Shown: positions 62,860 through 64,000 of the stretch, in pieces | Numbering within the stretch: the stretch's first letter is position 1 | How the letters are laid out: each line of letters opens with the position of its first letter | Assembly: GCA_964036275.1 (NCBI GenBank) | Contig: OZ038434.1 | Span: forward strand, 14,049,259-14,113,258 | DNA from: Litoditis marina | Taxonomy: Eukaryota > Nematoda > Chromadorea > Rhabditida > Rhabditidae | Direction of reading: 5' to 3' | Length of the DNA: 64,000 nucleotides | Notes under the pieces: generated by a model | Database searches by the model: none | What the model saw: only the letters and a program-made list of their open reading frames with translations | What the model was told of the DNA's origin: nothing | Program-made: the position numbers and the translations under genes

Positions 62860-64000
62860 CCCCGCGCACCGGAAATGACGGAGTCTGTAAAAAATCAAGC
62901 ATCTATTACAAATACATCAAGCATCTATTACAAAAATTAATTGATACATTTATTCTGTATTGATGTGACTTCTGTATGATTGCTGCAATAAAACTATTAT
63001 GGTCATGTTGTTATCTGAGTGTGGACACAATTTTGAATTGAACAGTTAAACAGTTATAACGCTTCACGATTACGTGAAACACTTCGGCAATATACGTTTA
63101 CAGACCATGTAAGACGACAAATTTCAAAAAAACTTCTCACAAATATCGGCTTTTTCACAGATTTACAACGATTTCTGTGAAACAAATATAGAGGCTACAA
63201 TTTAAGAGGAAAAATCGATTCGAGGCATTCCTTCAGAATTTCTATGAGGACAGCGTGTTTGGTACTCATAGAGAATAGTAATTGAAATTATCAATAAGAG
63301 ACACTCATATGGAAAATTCGTATTGAAATTTTCCATTATGAATAATTTGAATTGAGATTTTCCATTATGAATAATTTCAATTGAAATATTTCATAACCAG
63401 AATAATTATTCACAAATGTAGTTTCACCTTTAACTATGAATAATTTCCATACGGAATATTCATAGTTTATTTTAGCAAAGTATGTGAACAAAATATTTCG
63501 TGAAAGGATTCGAACCTGCGACCTCAGTTTTGGAGTCCGACTCACTAGCCGCCGCGCTATTGTGACACATTTCTTTGGAGAGATAGGAAGCTTCATATAC
63601 CGGTCAATGCGGCATCAATTCCGCGGTATAACTATGCGCAGTTGTCTGTCCTGAATTGTGCTCTCGTGGCGCAGTGGTAGAGTGCTCCCTTAATAACCAC
63701 AAGGTCGCAGGTTCGATTCCGGTAGTTACAAGTTTTGCTGCAATCCACTGATTACCATAGAAAGTTTCAATTGGAATTCTCTATTATGGATATTTTATAT
63801 TGAAAACATCTATAGTAAAAATTAATTGAAAATTTCAATGGTTCGAACAATGAATGTTTCATATTGAAACTCTCTACATACTTCCAGATTTGGCCCGATT
63901 GCGTGAAATCTGCCAATATTGTTAGAATGGGGTACAATTTCACAGAAAATCGCGTAAAACATGAGAAACCCGATTTGTTTATGTCCTTCACAGAAAAAGC
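59488..64000 (+). repeat. Tandem segmental duplication, start of unit 3
   Basis: Third copy, cut by the window end. It looks more diverged from units 1 and 2 than those are from each other: gene A exon 7 reads PENDSQ instead of PEVDSQ, there is a short duplication near 61425-61450, and the 194-bp insertion present at 4429 and 41252 is absent at 63934. Confidence 0.93.
63081..64000. mobile_element. 1.16-kb TIR element, unit 3 (cut by window end)
   Basis: The left inverted end and both tRNA-like segments are present. The 194-bp insertion is absent: GGGGTACAATTTC at 63932 is the clean site. The right end lies beyond the window. Confidence 0.68.

Overview
The window reads as animal (eukaryotic) DNA, most likely from a nematode. 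Coding sequence is split into short exons (21-204 nt) with GT-AG introns whose acceptors are mostly ttttcag or ttccag. One start codon sits four bases after such an acceptor, as in spliced-leader or short 5'UTR gene starts. A muscleblind-type zinc-finger exon looks nematode-like. The DNA between exons is AT-rich and crowded with non-autonomous transposons. There is no bacterial-style operon, CRISPR array, or intact rRNA or tRNA gene.

Layout. The whole window is a head-to-tail tandem array of one large segment. Unit 1 is 1-36824, unit 2 is 36825-59487, and the start of unit 3 is 59488-64000. The boundaries are arbitrary because the window opens in mid-unit. Each unit holds, in order: the 3' part of gene A (+); a 1.16 kb inverted-repeat transposon with tRNA-like pieces; small MITEs; a branched-chain aminotransferase pseudogene (-); a Ser/Pro-rich gene 'gene 2' (+); a two-exon C-terminal fragment (+); a decayed LINE (-); one muscleblind zinc-finger exon (+); a 43-bp minisatellite; and the 5' part of gene A (+). 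Unit 2 is about 14 kb shorter than unit 1. It lacks 11701 to about 25340, and the join falls in a TA microsatellite. That missing block is itself a nested tandem repeat (copies at 11943, 18891 and 23475), so exons of gene 2 occur two or three times.

Genes. Gene A is the best-supported gene. Twelve exons join in phase to 411 codons plus stop, in two complete copies (32895-40178 and 55574-62859) and one copy cut by the window start. I do not recognise its family. The aminotransferase is unmistakable by motif, but both copies carry the same in-frame amber codon and an out-of-phase exon junction; the unit 2 copy has also lost its mitochondrial-presequence exon. The muscleblind exon has lost one zinc-binding Cys in both copies. 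The array therefore amplifies a mixture of one apparently intact gene and gene relics.

Mobile DNA. Paralogous repeat copies without insertions supply 'empty sites' that define several elements. These are TA-target MITEs (one carrying a tRNA-like core), a C-tract TIR family with exact or near-exact 8-bp target duplications, and a 1.7-1.9 kb element. That last element combines a roughly 400-bp palindrome, repeated TGACGTCA sites and a GC-rich terminal hairpin. All calls come from reading the sequence by eye; homology statements rest on remembered family motifs.
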